Positions 8,303-17,259 of a DNA stretch of 64,000 nt are shown one piece after another. This stretch comes from Pseudocitrobacter sp913778145 (lineage in GTDB: Bacteria > Pseudomonadota > Gammaproteobacteria > Enterobacterales > Enterobacteriaceae). The notes beneath the pieces are model-generated. The model was not told the origin of the DNA. It worked only from the letters and a program-made list of their open reading frames with translations, and made no database searches. How positions within the stretch are numbered: the stretch's first letter is position 1; each line of letters starts with the position of its first letter. The stretch spans positions 1 to 64,000 of the forward strand of contig JALNTX010000004.1 of the NCBI GenBank assembly GCA_035726825.1. The letters are read 5' to 3'. Made by a program: the position numbers and the translations under genes.

Positions 8303-9217
8303 TTACACCGGTCTATATGGGAAAAATAAAACCCTAACAAAAGTTCTTATAAACAAAATACACCCACTCAAATCACGAACATTGCGCAATATATAGTTTA
8401 AGCATTCCAAGGAAGCTGATATATTATTTTGAGCTCTGTACATTTTTGCTTCGACAGATTTTTTCTTTAAGTTATAAGATCTTAATTTTTTTTCATTGAG
8501 GCAGGATGTATATTTAGATTCAATTTCCCATCTTTTTTTATAACCAATACATGTTTTATCTGAAAAAGTTATACGTTCACCAATATGATTATTGTGTACA
8601 AATAATTTTTCAGTCAAGATACCGCAAACAACTCCAGTACCCAGAAGTTTAACCATTAATACATGATCTTGAAAGCGGGGTGTATTTTCAAATCCTTGTA
8701 CACTTCTTATTAGTTCAGCTTTGGCCATTATCATTGGAGTGTAAGCATTTCCCTCAATTAAAAACTCAGCAATATTGCTTCCACGCGCTATGCAATTAGA
8801 TACATCCCGTAAATTTTCATTCTCTAAAAAATGCATATAACAAAGACTTAAATCTAAATTATTAGCAAGCATAAACTTCAATTGTTTTTCTACTTTATCA
8901 ACACAGTAATAATCATCATCATCTAAAAATGTAATAAACTCTCCATGGGCACTATCTATTCCTTTATTCCTAGCTCCTCCGCCACCAACATTAATGCCAT
9001 CGCTAACAAAATACACTTTGGCATTAGCATATTTTTCAATTATCTTATTGAATTCATCATACGCTTTAGAATTGATTGCATTGTCATTGATGACAATAAT
9101 TTCAATATTGGAATAAGTTTGCTTAAGGACACTATCGATAGCTCGTGTCAAATACTCATTCCTTCCAAAGGAAGGTATTATAACTGAAACTAAAAAATCA
9201 CTATATATTTCACTCAT
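8303..9217 (-). CDS. Family 2 glycosyltransferase, O-antigen assembly
   Basis: GT-A fold transferase of 304 residues. The N-terminus FLVSVIIPSFGRN is typical of the family, and the nucleotide/metal-binding acidic run FLDDDDYY lies at about 98-104, preceded by the GGARNKGID segment. A basic, amphipathic C-terminus could sit at the membrane. It overlaps the 3' end of wzx by 8 bp and precedes wzy by 3 bp. With the two other transferases of the island it would give three additions after the priming sugar. Donor and linkage are unknown. The AT-rich codon use contrasts with flanking galF and gnd. Confidence 0.87.
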   Translation of the reverse strand: MSEIYSDFLVSVIIPSFGRNEYLTRAIDSVLKQTYSNIEIIVINDNAINSKAYDEFNKIIEKYANAKVYFVSDGINVGGGGARNKGIDSAHGEFITFLDDDDYYCVDKVEKQLKFMLANNLDLSLCYMHFLENENLRDVSNCIARGSNIAEFLIEGNAYTPMIMAKAELIRSVQGFENTPRFQDHVLMVKLLGTGVVCGILTEKLFVHNNHIGERITFSDKTCIGYKKRWEIESKYTSCLNEKKLRSYNLKKKSVEAKMYRAQNNISASLECLNYILRNVRDLSGCILFIRTFVRVLFFPYRPV

Positions 9218-10493
9218 TAATGTAGACTCTTAATATTTTACTAACTGAGTATACTGGTTTAAAAATAGCATTAACATGTATTTTATAGATCAATCCTTTA
9301 CTGTAAAAATAATTAGCTATTGTTGCTGAAAAAAACTCTGTAAGTAACATTGAATATGCAGCCCCCTGAAGACCATAACTTGGTATCAAAGTAATATTTA
9401 ACAAAACTGAGATAATAGCAACCGCAATCATTTTCCTTGCAAGATAGCTATAAGCTTTATAAGCTATAATAATTCTATTCCCAATATATCCTATTAGAGA
9501 AAAAACAGAACCAAACATCATAATTGAGAGTAACTCGTGATACTGTGCATACTCTGCCCCATAAACTAAATACATAAAATTCTCTGAGAAAAAATATGTC
9601 AAAATGCTTATTGTTAATGCTCCCAAAAGGCAAATGCAAATCACCCCTTGAGATAATTCATTTTTATTTCTGTTATCTTTCGTTTTAAAAATAATAGTGA
9701 ACATTGCATTGACAATTGTTATTGGGAAAACTATCCATGTTCCTGTTATAGTATACACAGCACTGAATCCACCAACTGCCGTTGCACTTTTGAAATACTC
9801 AACGAATAGTACAGTCATTCTTGTATAAATCAAAACTGATATTTCACTCAAGAAGATAGGTAATCCTCGCTTGAGTACGGCTGGAAACAAAGTGTTTAAA
9901 TTAATACTCTTTACTTTTTCTTCCTTGCTATAGGAAAACCTTTTTATAAAAAATGAAACTGCATAATTGATTATATAAGGTAATGAAAAGAATGCCAAAG
10001 GAAGACTAAAAAAAACAAGTCCAGTTCTTACAAGAAGAGCCAATATCACTGATGCCGTATTTGCTAAGAAATTTAACCTAGACTTTAACGTCGCATCGAA
10101 GTAAAAGGAATAACAATCCATAGATTGAAAAAAAAGGCTGATAGCCAATCCGTATACCAACCAATCGCCTTGAGTACCAATACTTTTATTGGAGAATAAA
10201 TATATAACTGCAAAACCCAAAAAAAATGTAAGTATTATAATTCTAATAAGCTGAGATACTCTTATAAAGTTCTTCGCTAAAAATAATGATTTTGCTGCAG
10301 ATTGAAAAATAAGCGTATTGCATCCAAAATTAGAAATTACAAACCCTATTGATAGAAATGATATTACATAAGAGAGATAACCAAACTCACTTGGCCCTAA
10401 GTAACGCGCGACATATGCCGTGATTATGAATGATGATAATACTAAAACTATTTTTTCTAAAATCATCCACAAGCTGTTTGTTATTAATTTCAT
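9210..10493 (-). CDS. wzx: O-antigen flippase Wzx
   Basis: Integral membrane protein of the MATE/MurJ-like polysaccharide exporter superfamily; it flips undecaprenyl-linked O-units to the periplasm. I place the start at the ATG of 10491-10493 (427 residues, MKLITNSLWM), giving about twelve membrane helices with the usual first helix and YLGPSEFGYLSYV loop. The frame stays open 18 codons further upstream, but those codons read through the JUMPstart element and are unlikely to be translated. It is the first gene of the O-antigen operon, and JUMPstart/ops ends 10 bp before its start. Wzx, Wzy and Wzz together define a Wzy-dependent pathway. A tilting alternative is an export gene of another polysaccharide, which the context argues against. 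Confidence 0.92.
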   Translation of the reverse strand: MKLITNSLWMILEKIVLVLSSFIITAYVARYLGPSEFGYLSYVISFLSIGFVISNFGCNTLIFQSAAKSLFLAKNFIRVSQLIRIIILTFFLGFAVIYLFSNKSIGTQGDWLVYGLAISLFFQSMDCYSFYFDATLKSRLNFLANTASVILALLVRTGLVFFSLPLAFFSLPYIINYAVSFFIKRFSYSKEEKVKSINLNTLFPAVLKRGLPIFLSEISVLIYTRMTVLFVEYFKSATAVGGFSAVYTITGTWIVFPITIVNAMFTIIFKTKDNRNKNELSQGVICICLLGALTISILTYFFSENFMYLVYGAEYAQYHELLSIMMFGSVFSLIGYIGNRIIIAYKAYSYLARKMIAVAIISVLLNITLIPSYGLQGAAYSMLLTEFFSATIANYFYSKGLIYKIHVNAIFKPVYSVSKILRVYINE

Positions 10494-10503
10494 ATAATTT
10501 GAC

Positions 10504-10542
10504 CACGCTACCGCCCCTGGCTCAACAGCTACCAGTGCACTG
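10504..10542 (-). promoter_or_regulatory. JUMPstart sequence with ops element
   Basis: The minus strand carries the canonical 39-bp JUMPstart, ending in the ops core GGCGGTAGCGTG at 10504-10515 with CTGGTAGCTGTT upstream. In enterics ops in the transcribed leader recruits RfaH, which prevents termination in long polysaccharide operons. It abuts wzx, so RfaH loading also occurs right at the first start codon. Confidence 0.95.
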
Positions 10543-10724
10543 CACAAAATTCAGTATGTCGCAGGCCAGCCCCCACAAACCTCAGCGTTTGCGATGAATC
10601 TCACCCACCAATTCAGCCCACTATTTTGGGCGCAATCCCCGTCCAAGACAAGGAAAAATCCGGCAATTTTTGTCAAAAAACGCCGCGCAATCACTAATTT
10701 TAGTTATTGTTTTTAAAAGCAAAA
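10543..10724 (-). promoter_or_regulatory. O-antigen operon promoter region
   Basis: This is the 180-bp leader between the galF terminator and JUMPstart. On the minus strand a TTGACA (10671-10676) is present, but no good -10 lies 16-18 bp downstream, so the exact promoter is undecided. No open frame with a credible start is visible. Confidence 0.45.
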
Positions 10725-10774
10725 ACGGCAGCTGTTGTGAAATGAGATGTTCCTCAACCACAATCATCTGCCGT
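10712..10774 (-). terminator. Terminator downstream of galF
   Basis: On the minus strand an inverted repeat (ACGGCAG / CTGCCGT at 10768-10774 and 10725-10731, with inner TTGTG / CACAA) is followed by TTTTTGCTTTTA. It lies about 40 bp past the galF stop and separates galF from the O-antigen promoter region. Confidence 0.7.
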
Positions 10775-10814
10775 TCTGTTACATCACCACCTTTCCGTAT
10801 TGTGGCGTAGTGTC

Positions 10815-11708
10815 TTATTCTGACAGCAGTTTCTCAATCCCTTTACGGAACTTCGCACCTTCTTTCAGGTTGCGCAGCCCGTACTGGACAAACGCCTGCA
10901 TGTAACCCATTTTCTTACCGCAGTCGTAGCTCTCGCCGCTCATCAGCATCGCATCAACGGACTGCTTCTTCGCCAGTTCGGCGATTGCATCTGTCAGCTG
11001 AATACGGCCCCACGCGCCCGGCGCGGTTTTTTCCAGTTCGGCCCAGATGTCGGCGGAAAGCACATAGCGCCCTACGGCCATCAGGTCGGAATCCAGCGTT
11101 TGCGGTTGATCCGGTTTTTCAATGAACTCAACGATGCGGCTCACCTTACCTTCTACGCTCAGCGGTTCTTTGGTCTGAATAACGGAGTATTCAGAAAGAT
11201 CGCCCGGCATACGTTTCGCCAGCACCTGACTGCGCCCTGTTTCGTTGAAACGCGCCACCATGGCAGCAAGGTTGTAACGCAGCGGGTCGGCGGTTGCGCC
11301 ATCGAGAATGATATCGGGCAGGACAACCACAAACGGGTTATCGCCAACGATCGGACGCGCGCACAGAATCGAGTGGCCCAGGCCCAGCGGCTGTGCCTGA
11401 CGCACGTTCATAATGGTAACGCCCGGTGGGCAAATAGACTGAACTTCAGCCAGCAACTGACGCTTAACGCGCTGTTCCAGCAGGGCTTCCAGTTCGTAGG
11501 AGGTGTCGAAGTGGTTTTCCACGGCGTTTTTGGAGGCGTGGGTGACCAGGACGATTTCTTTGATCCCTGCAGCAACAATTTCGTCGACGATGTATTGGAT
11601 CATCGGCTTGTCAACGATCGGTAGCATCTCTTTAGGAATGGCCTTGGTGGCAGGGAGCATATGCATGCCCAGCCCGGCTACCGGAATGACTGCTTTCAAA
11701 TTAACCAT
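10815..11708 (-). CDS. galF: GalF, UTP-glucose-1-phosphate uridylyltransferase homologue
   Basis: GalF is the GalU-like protein that flanks enteric O-antigen loci; in E. coli it is a weak or non-catalytic partner thought to modulate GalU and the UDP-glucose pool. The start at 11706-11708 (MVNLKAVIPVAG, 297 residues) equals the E. coli length and has an AGGTGG ribosome site. A further ATG four codons upstream is in frame. The nucleotide-binding loop reads GLGMHMLPATK, the GalF form, rather than GLGTRMLPATK of GalU. The C-terminal KFRKGIEKLLSE matches GalF. It lies between the colanic acid operon and the O-antigen leader, with its own terminator. Confidence 0.96.
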   Translation of the reverse strand: MVNLKAVIPVAGLGMHMLPATKAIPKEMLPIVDKPMIQYIVDEIVAAGIKEIVLVTHASKNAVENHFDTSYELEALLEQRVKRQLLAEVQSICPPGVTIMNVRQAQPLGLGHSILCARPIVGDNPFVVVLPDIILDGATADPLRYNLAAMVARFNETGRSQVLAKRMPGDLSEYSVIQTKEPLSVEGKVSRIVEFIEKPDQPQTLDSDLMAVGRYVLSADIWAELEKTAPGAWGRIQLTDAIAELAKKQSVDAMLMSGESYDCGKKMGYMQAFVQYGLRNLKEGAKFRKGIEKLLSE

Positions 11709-11854
11709 TATCGTGTCCACCTATATACGGTTGATGAATTATAGCTATTAAACATGTTTGATCCACTATGTTTTCTCATAGTATCGGGTAAATACCGCTA
11801 AATCTCTGGATACAATCCGAGAATGCGTCTGAAGAGGTGGGTTCGGCTAAAAAT

Positions 11855-13246
11855 TCAGCGTTTTGGCAGGGTAAAATTCAGCGCATTGACATTGACAACA
11901 TGCTGATCGATACGGTCTATATCCACCGACTGCTGCCCTTTTTCATTGACCGCATGGATATTTGACAATGAGAGCAGCGTCTCCTTTTTGGCCATAAACT
12001 TCCCGCGTACGTCCTTGCGTAAGTCGAAGTGAAGCTGTAGCGCGGGGCCGCGTGACGCAGGCTGCATCACCTTGATATTACGCATAAAGATGTGTTGCGG
12101 TTTGTTGTGAATCTCCAGCGATGCATGGTTCAGGTCGAGATTGGTCAGCGCCACAAACGACGGCGCATTCCCCGAGGAAATCTGTATCCCACGCAGCTTT
12201 AGCGTTAATTGGCGATTATCCATCCGCACATTATTTATCCTGAAATTCTGCGGTATCGACAGATATTTCCCTTTGATAACACCGTAGCCAATTAGCATAC
12301 CCGCGCTATTAACCATATCCACACCGTCAATAACGAAATTATCACATCCATATATTGCTACCGTAGCGTTATCAATTCCCGCTTTCTTACTGTATTCCGG
12401 GGTGATATTTCGTGCCTTAATATTACGGATAATAAAGTGCTTACCGTTTTCGACGTGAACCAGCTGTCGACAGTGGCTGCCGGTGATGTTGGCGACGACA
12501 AAGTTTTTCACCGCCTGGTGCTCCGGGTAGTCGTTATCATAGGTGCTGCCCGCAAGCCCAATGCCGATGCCCCAGTTGGTTTTGCCATTGGTGCAATCGA
12601 TGTGGTCAATCACATGGTCGGAGATGAGGATATTCTTGTCGTTAATCGCAACGTTCCATTCAATAGCATCGCCCTGAAGATGGCTAAATGTGCTGTGGGT
12701 GATTTTTACGCCGTCGAGTTGATTGTGAAAACCCTGGCGTAAAATACCGTAGTTGGCCTGGCTGACAGTAATGCGCGTAATCGTAAGATTGCGCATCGTC
12801 CTTTTTTCTTTGCCGCCGATATAGATTTGCGCCACCGGGCCAAAGCCGCTCATCGTCAGCCCTTCGATGGTGCAGTCAGAACCACGCACGTCGAGGGTGA
12901 TATTATTGAGGCTGCCCTCCCCCACCACTTTACAGCCATCCTGCAACGCAAAACGCCCGCGACCATTGCCTTTCAGGCTGCCGTTAACCTGCAGCGTTTT
13001 ACCCGGCGGCATAATGATGCCGGTGTTGATATTGTCGCAAACCACGCCTTTCGGGACGTCGATAATATCAGCGTCGTCAAACGCCTGGCGAAATGCGCGG
13101 ATCCAGTCATTGCCGACCAGATAGTTGCGGATATCGACGGCGTTATTACGCCCCAACGCACGTGCGGTGGGGCTGTGGAGCAGAGGAACGGCGGCAAGCG
13201 CAGCGCCTGCCGACAGGAAGCGACGTCGGGAAAATTTTTTATCCAT
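11855..13246 (-). CDS. wcaM: Colanic acid biosynthesis protein WcaM
   Basis: Last gene of the colanic acid operon. The 463-residue protein begins with a twin-arginine signal (SRRRFLSAGA at 6-15, then an Ala-rich hydrophobic stretch ending near ARA at about 30), so it is probably exported folded by Tat. The rest is a run of short beta-rich repeats of the parallel beta-helix type seen in polysaccharide-active proteins (segments such as GNGRGRFALQDG and NFVIDGVDM). Its biochemical function in colanic acid assembly is not established. It lies 6 bp after wcaL; the 134 bp to galF contain no obvious strong terminator. Confidence 0.93.
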   Translation of the reverse strand: MDKKFSRRRFLSAGAALAAVPLLHSPTARALGRNNAVDIRNYLVGNDWIRAFRQAFDDADIIDVPKGVVCDNINTGIIMPPGKTLQVNGSLKGNGRGRFALQDGCKVVGEGSLNNITLDVRGSDCTIEGLTMSGFGPVAQIYIGGKEKRTMRNLTITRITVSQANYGILRQGFHNQLDGVKITHSTFSHLQGDAIEWNVAINDKNILISDHVIDHIDCTNGKTNWGIGIGLAGSTYDNDYPEHQAVKNFVVANITGSHCRQLVHVENGKHFIIRNIKARNITPEYSKKAGIDNATVAIYGCDNFVIDGVDMVNSAGMLIGYGVIKGKYLSIPQNFRINNVRMDNRQLTLKLRGIQISSGNAPSFVALTNLDLNHASLEIHNKPQHIFMRNIKVMQPASRGPALQLHFDLRKDVRGKFMAKKETLLSLSNIHAVNEKGQQSVDIDRIDQHVVNVNALNFTLPKR

Positions 13247-13252
13247 GCAACC

Positions 13253-14479
13253 TCAATAGCAAAGGGTTTGCAGCAGGCTCGCCAGCTGGCGGTTAATCAC
13301 CTGCTGATTGAAATCGGTTTCGACTTTTTCGCGGGCGCGTTGTAGCACCGGGCGTAGCGCCTGTTCATCAAGATGACGCAGTTCGCTAAGTTTGCCCGCC
13401 AGCGCCGGGGCGTCGTTCTCCGCCACCAGCCAGCCGGAGGCATTGGCATCTATCAGTTCCGGGATGCCACTGTGTTCGGTCGAGAGTACCGGAATGCCCA
13501 CCGCCATCGCTTCCATCAGCGCCACGGGAATGCCTTCCATATCGCCGTCCGCGCCGGTAATCGATGGCAGCAGGAACACATCCGCGTCGTCGAGCATCGC
13601 TTTCACTTCGTGGCTGGGTTTAAAGCCCGGCATCTCGACGTAGCCTTCCAGTTGATACTGTTCGATCAGCGTGCGCAGGCGACGTTCCCACGGGCCAATA
13701 CCGAGGATGCGGTAATGAAACGCGACCCCGCGCTCTTTCAACTGGCGGCAGGCTTCAATCGCCACGTGCAGGCCTTTTTTCTCCGTCAGGCGGGCCACAG
13801 AGATAATTTGCAGCGTGTCACCCGGCGCTTTGGTCGGGCGCAAGGCGAAGCGCTCCATGTTGACGCCCATCCGCGAGACGGCAATTTTGGCGCTCGGGCA
13901 GCCCATGCCCTGCAGGCGTTTCGCCCACAAATCACTGATGGGTAACATCAAATCGCCCCGCCGAAACAGTTGCTGATATTCCTGCGTGTAGTGACTTAGG
14001 ACTTCGCGGCTGGAGATATCAATCCCGTGAAAAACGGTGGCGATTTTGCCGCGGATCACACCCAGTTCGCGCAGTTTCGCCGCCGTAACTCCCGCAGGAC
14101 CGAAGTGGGCGATAAACACATCGGCGCTAAACGGTTGGGCATTATTGCCACAAATGGCCGATAGGATAAGGTTGCGCGCTTCATGTCCGTAACGCTTCAT
14201 ATTCAGCGCCTGCCACGTTGCCGGGCGATGCAAGCCACGCAACGTGCTTACTGCACGATGACGAAACTTAGCGCCCGTACTCACCGGTTCATCCTGTAAC
14301 CAGCGGGTTTTCGCCGCCAGGTCATATTGGGTATACGCCGCGTGGGTGTTGGTCATATCGCCCTTTTGCAGGGCGATAATTTCGACCTCGTGGCCCATTT
14401 CGATAAAGGCCACAATCTGGTTGAGCACAAACGTTTCAGAAGACAGCGGGAATTTCAGTAAGAAGAAACCAACCTTCAT
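13253..14479 (-). CDS. wcaL: Colanic acid glycosyltransferase WcaL
   Basis: Family 4 GT-B glycosyltransferase of 408 residues that adds a side-chain sugar to the colanic acid repeat (galactose in E. coli work as I recall, less sure). Family features are the N-terminal FPLSSETFVLNQI, VARLTEKKGLHVAIEA near residue 235, and the E(x7)E block GIPVALMEAM near 320. It overlaps wcaK by 4 bp, indicating translational coupling, and precedes wcaM by 6 bp. Composition is that of the backbone, unlike the O-antigen transferases. Confidence 0.95.
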   Translation of the reverse strand: MKVGFFLLKFPLSSETFVLNQIVAFIEMGHEVEIIALQKGDMTNTHAAYTQYDLAAKTRWLQDEPVSTGAKFRHRAVSTLRGLHRPATWQALNMKRYGHEARNLILSAICGNNAQPFSADVFIAHFGPAGVTAAKLRELGVIRGKIATVFHGIDISSREVLSHYTQEYQQLFRRGDLMLPISDLWAKRLQGMGCPSAKIAVSRMGVNMERFALRPTKAPGDTLQIISVARLTEKKGLHVAIEACRQLKERGVAFHYRILGIGPWERRLRTLIEQYQLEGYVEMPGFKPSHEVKAMLDDADVFLLPSITGADGDMEGIPVALMEAMAVGIPVLSTEHSGIPELIDANASGWLVAENDAPALAGKLSELRHLDEQALRPVLQRAREKVETDFNQQVINRQLASLLQTLCY

Positions 14480-15756
14480 TTCCCCTCCCCGATTCGCGTT
14501 AATACCGATTCCACCATCGCCAGCCCCGCCGCACGCTCTCGCGCCACCGCCTCGTTCAGGCGCGGCACCAGGGTGGAAAGCTGGCCCAGGGTGTCTGCCG
14601 CCATCGCTTCCAGGTCGCCGTTCAGCAGATGACGAATATCCACTGCCATCTCCGGCATCCCCAACTGCTGCATGATGCCCGCCGATTTGTGTTCATAGTT
14701 GATGGCAATCGCTGGCGTACCGAAATTCATGGAGATAATCGCAGAATGCAGACGCGTACCGACCGTCAGGTCACAGGCGCCCAGCAGTTTGCCCATTTCC
14801 AGATCGTTAAGCTCATCCATCACCACGTGATAGCGCGACGGATCCTGAATATGTTTACGCAGGTTAAGGGCCACCATGCGATCGTCTTTGTTATAGCTGT
14901 CGATACCTGTACAGGTAGAGAGCGCCATCACCTGCCAGCCGCTGGCGATAATACGGTTGACTACGCCCGCAAACGCTTTTTCATAGGCTTCCTGTGTGGT
15001 GCCGAGGCGCTTATCGAATGGGGCCAGTTCGCGCAGGGTAATCGCAACGGTTTTCTGCTGCTGCGCCACGTTCAGCCAGTGCTGAACGGCGTAGCTCGCA
15101 TCAAAGGTGTCATTGTGATGATCCACCAGCCAGGCGGTATCGACCCCCTTCTCCACTCTGGACGTGTCGATGTCGCTACGCTTCATCAGGTCGAGGCTCA
15201 CCGATTCGCGCAGGAACAGGGCGTCGCAGTGACCGAACACATAGTTCGCCATCTGATTAAACGCTGGTGCCTGGAATGGCCCGACGCTGTGCCCGACCAT
15301 ATAAATCGGTTTTTTCGCCATAAAGGTGCACAGCGCGTGTTCAAACTGCGTCACGCCATACAGGTCGACGAAGAACGAGCCGCCCACCTGAATAATCGCA
15401 TCGTAGCCCGACAGCAGGCGCACAAAATCGGTAAAGCCCTGGGCAATCGCAATATTGCGCAGCTTGCCGCTGTCGGTAACGCGTGAGAGCAGCACCTGGT
15501 GCTGATAGCGTCGGCGCAGCACTTTCTTCACTCGCCCGACCATACCCGGCGCATTGTTGTGTGCTTTCATCTGCAAATAGAGCGGGTCGCCCATGACCGG
15601 GCGATTTAACAACCAGGAAGAACTCACCGGGTAACGGCTCATCACATCCACTTCAGCCTCAGGCGACAGCGTGTTGATGGCATCTAAAAGCCCGCGCAGA
15701 ATGGCGCTGTCGCCACGGTTGCCGCAGGTGTGATTGCCAAGAATCAATAATTTCAT
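14476..15756 (-). CDS. wcaK: Colanic acid pyruvyl transferase WcaK
   Basis: Polysaccharide pyruvyl transferase family protein (426 residues, the E. coli length) that adds a pyruvyl ketal from phosphoenolpyruvate to the terminal galactose of colanic acid. Seen in sequence: the N-terminal LILGNHTCGNRGDSAILRGL, the central IIQVGGSFFVDLYG, and the C-terminal GTRLHSAIISMNFGTPAIAI, all characteristic of the family. It sits 15 bp after wzxC and overlaps wcaL by 4 bp. Confidence 0.95.
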   Translation of the reverse strand: MKLLILGNHTCGNRGDSAILRGLLDAINTLSPEAEVDVMSRYPVSSSWLLNRPVMGDPLYLQMKAHNNAPGMVGRVKKVLRRRYQHQVLLSRVTDSGKLRNIAIAQGFTDFVRLLSGYDAIIQVGGSFFVDLYGVTQFEHALCTFMAKKPIYMVGHSVGPFQAPAFNQMANYVFGHCDALFLRESVSLDLMKRSDIDTSRVEKGVDTAWLVDHHNDTFDASYAVQHWLNVAQQQKTVAITLRELAPFDKRLGTTQEAYEKAFAGVVNRIIASGWQVMALSTCTGIDSYNKDDRMVALNLRKHIQDPSRYHVVMDELNDLEMGKLLGACDLTVGTRLHSAIISMNFGTPAIAINYEHKSAGIMQQLGMPEMAVDIRHLLNGDLEAMAADTLGQLSTLVPRLNEAVARERAAGLAMVESVLTRIGEGK

Positions 15757-15771
15757 AATGACCTCAAAAAA

Positions 15772-17250
15772 TTAGCCTGCGCGAAGCAGTGTTTTCATCT
15801 TCTCGTTACGGCACAACTGGCGCTTCATCTCCACCACCAGCGGGTGGCGAGAGAGCACAATCATCGCCCCAAAGGCCAGTACACCTGCGGCAATCTGCAC
15901 TGCCAAAAGCAGCGCCAGCGATAGCTGACCGTTCAGTACCCAGCCCAGGCCGTAGCTCACCGCGAGCGTGGGCAAGGAGAGATAAAACGGCAGCCACAGG
16001 CTGAGAATGTATTCACGGTAGCTGGAGCCCAGAATGGGTTTGATCAGCACGAAATAGCTCAGAATGGTGTTGATAATCTGCACCAACAGGAAGCCCAGCG
16101 TGACACCAATGGCGCCGCCCAACTGGCCGCCGACGATAATCGCCGGGATAAACAGGCAGGTTTTAAAGACGTTGAATTTAAAGCTAATATCGACGCGCGC
16201 TTTCGCCATCAGCAGCGAGCCAATCGGGTTACCCACCGAACGCAGTAGCCCCACCACGCACAGCAGTTGCAGCACCGGAATGATGCTCACCCACTTCTCA
16301 CCAAAAACCAGCGGCACAAAGTTGTTGCTCACCACCATCAGCCCAAGCAGCGCCGGGAAGTTGATAATGCCAACGACGGAAAGCAGCTTGTAGAAATTCA
16401 CGCGTAGTTTGGCTGTGTCATCCTGGATTTTGGCGAACGCCGGGAAGAGCACACGGGTAATAATCGGGTTCAGCTTCATCGGTGGGACCACCGCCACGTT
16501 ATAGGCGAGGTTGTAGCCGCCCGCGACGCTCGCGCCCAGAATACGCGCCAGCACCAGCGTTGAGAGATTAGTGTTCACGTAGTTGATGACACTATCCGCC
16601 GTCAGCCAGGCGCCGAAACGCAGGTTAGTCGACACGCTCGCCAGCGAAAAATGCAGCCCGGGGCGATAAATTTTGCGGCCAAAATAGCCAAACAGCAGCG
16701 TACGCACCGCGCTGTTGACCAGATAACCGAGAATCGCGGTCATCGCCAGCGGCCAGAAATGCGCCGACACCACGGTGAAGGTAAAGCCCGCCAGCACCGA
16801 GCTGGTTTCAATCAGGCCAATCTTGTTGAACTCCAGCTCTTTTTGCATCAGCGCGCGAAACTGCTGCCCGTGGGGGATAACAATAAACGCCAGCGCCAGC
16901 GTCTGAATCAGCGGTTGTAAATCCGGGTTATGCAGCACGCTGGCAATCGCCCCGCTCAGGGCAAACACCGCCACGCATACCACCACGCCCAGCCCGACGT
17001 TCAGCCAGTACAGGGTGGTGAGTTCAAGGTGGCTTATCTCTTTGCGCTGAATAATCGAGTTCGCGATACCGAAATCAGACAGCGTATCCGCCAGGGCGAT
17101 AATCACCAGCGAGACGGTCAGCAGACCGAACTGGTGGTTATCGATGATGCGCGCCAGCACCGTCATCTGCACCAGCCCCAGGCTGATGATGATAACGGTC
17201 GCCATGGCCGACCACTTCGCGCCGCTGATGGTTTTTTCTCTCAGGCTCAT
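15772..17250 (-). CDS. wzxC: Colanic acid flippase WzxC
   Basis: Inner-membrane lipopolysaccharide/exopolysaccharide translocase that flips undecaprenyl-linked colanic acid units. The 492 residues equal the E. coli protein; about 12-14 hydrophobic segments run through the whole length, and the N-terminus (LREKTISGAKWSAMATVI) is typical of the PST family. It lies between wcaJ (9 bp) and wcaK (15 bp). Its presence beside wcaJ distinguishes it from the O-antigen wzx at 9210. Confidence 0.96.
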   Translation of the reverse strand: MSLREKTISGAKWSAMATVIIISLGLVQMTVLARIIDNHQFGLLTVSLVIIALADTLSDFGIANSIIQRKEISHLELTTLYWLNVGLGVVVCVAVFALSGAIASVLHNPDLQPLIQTLALAFIVIPHGQQFRALMQKELEFNKIGLIETSSVLAGFTFTVVSAHFWPLAMTAILGYLVNSAVRTLLFGYFGRKIYRPGLHFSLASVSTNLRFGAWLTADSVINYVNTNLSTLVLARILGASVAGGYNLAYNVAVVPPMKLNPIITRVLFPAFAKIQDDTAKLRVNFYKLLSVVGIINFPALLGLMVVSNNFVPLVFGEKWVSIIPVLQLLCVVGLLRSVGNPIGSLLMAKARVDISFKFNVFKTCLFIPAIIVGGQLGGAIGVTLGFLLVQIINTILSYFVLIKPILGSSYREYILSLWLPFYLSLPTLAVSYGLGWVLNGQLSLALLLAVQIAAGVLAFGAMIVLSRHPLVVEMKRQLCRNEKMKTLLRAG

Positions 17251-17259
17251 ACCCGTTCC

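Noticed and set aside
4283..10493. Insertion sequence remnants around the O-antigen island
   Set aside because: No transposase fragment or terminal inverted repeats could be seen at either boundary.
10494..10547. Eighteen-codon N-terminal extension of wzx
   Set aside because: It is translation of the JUMPstart element and adds a non-family leader before the first helix.
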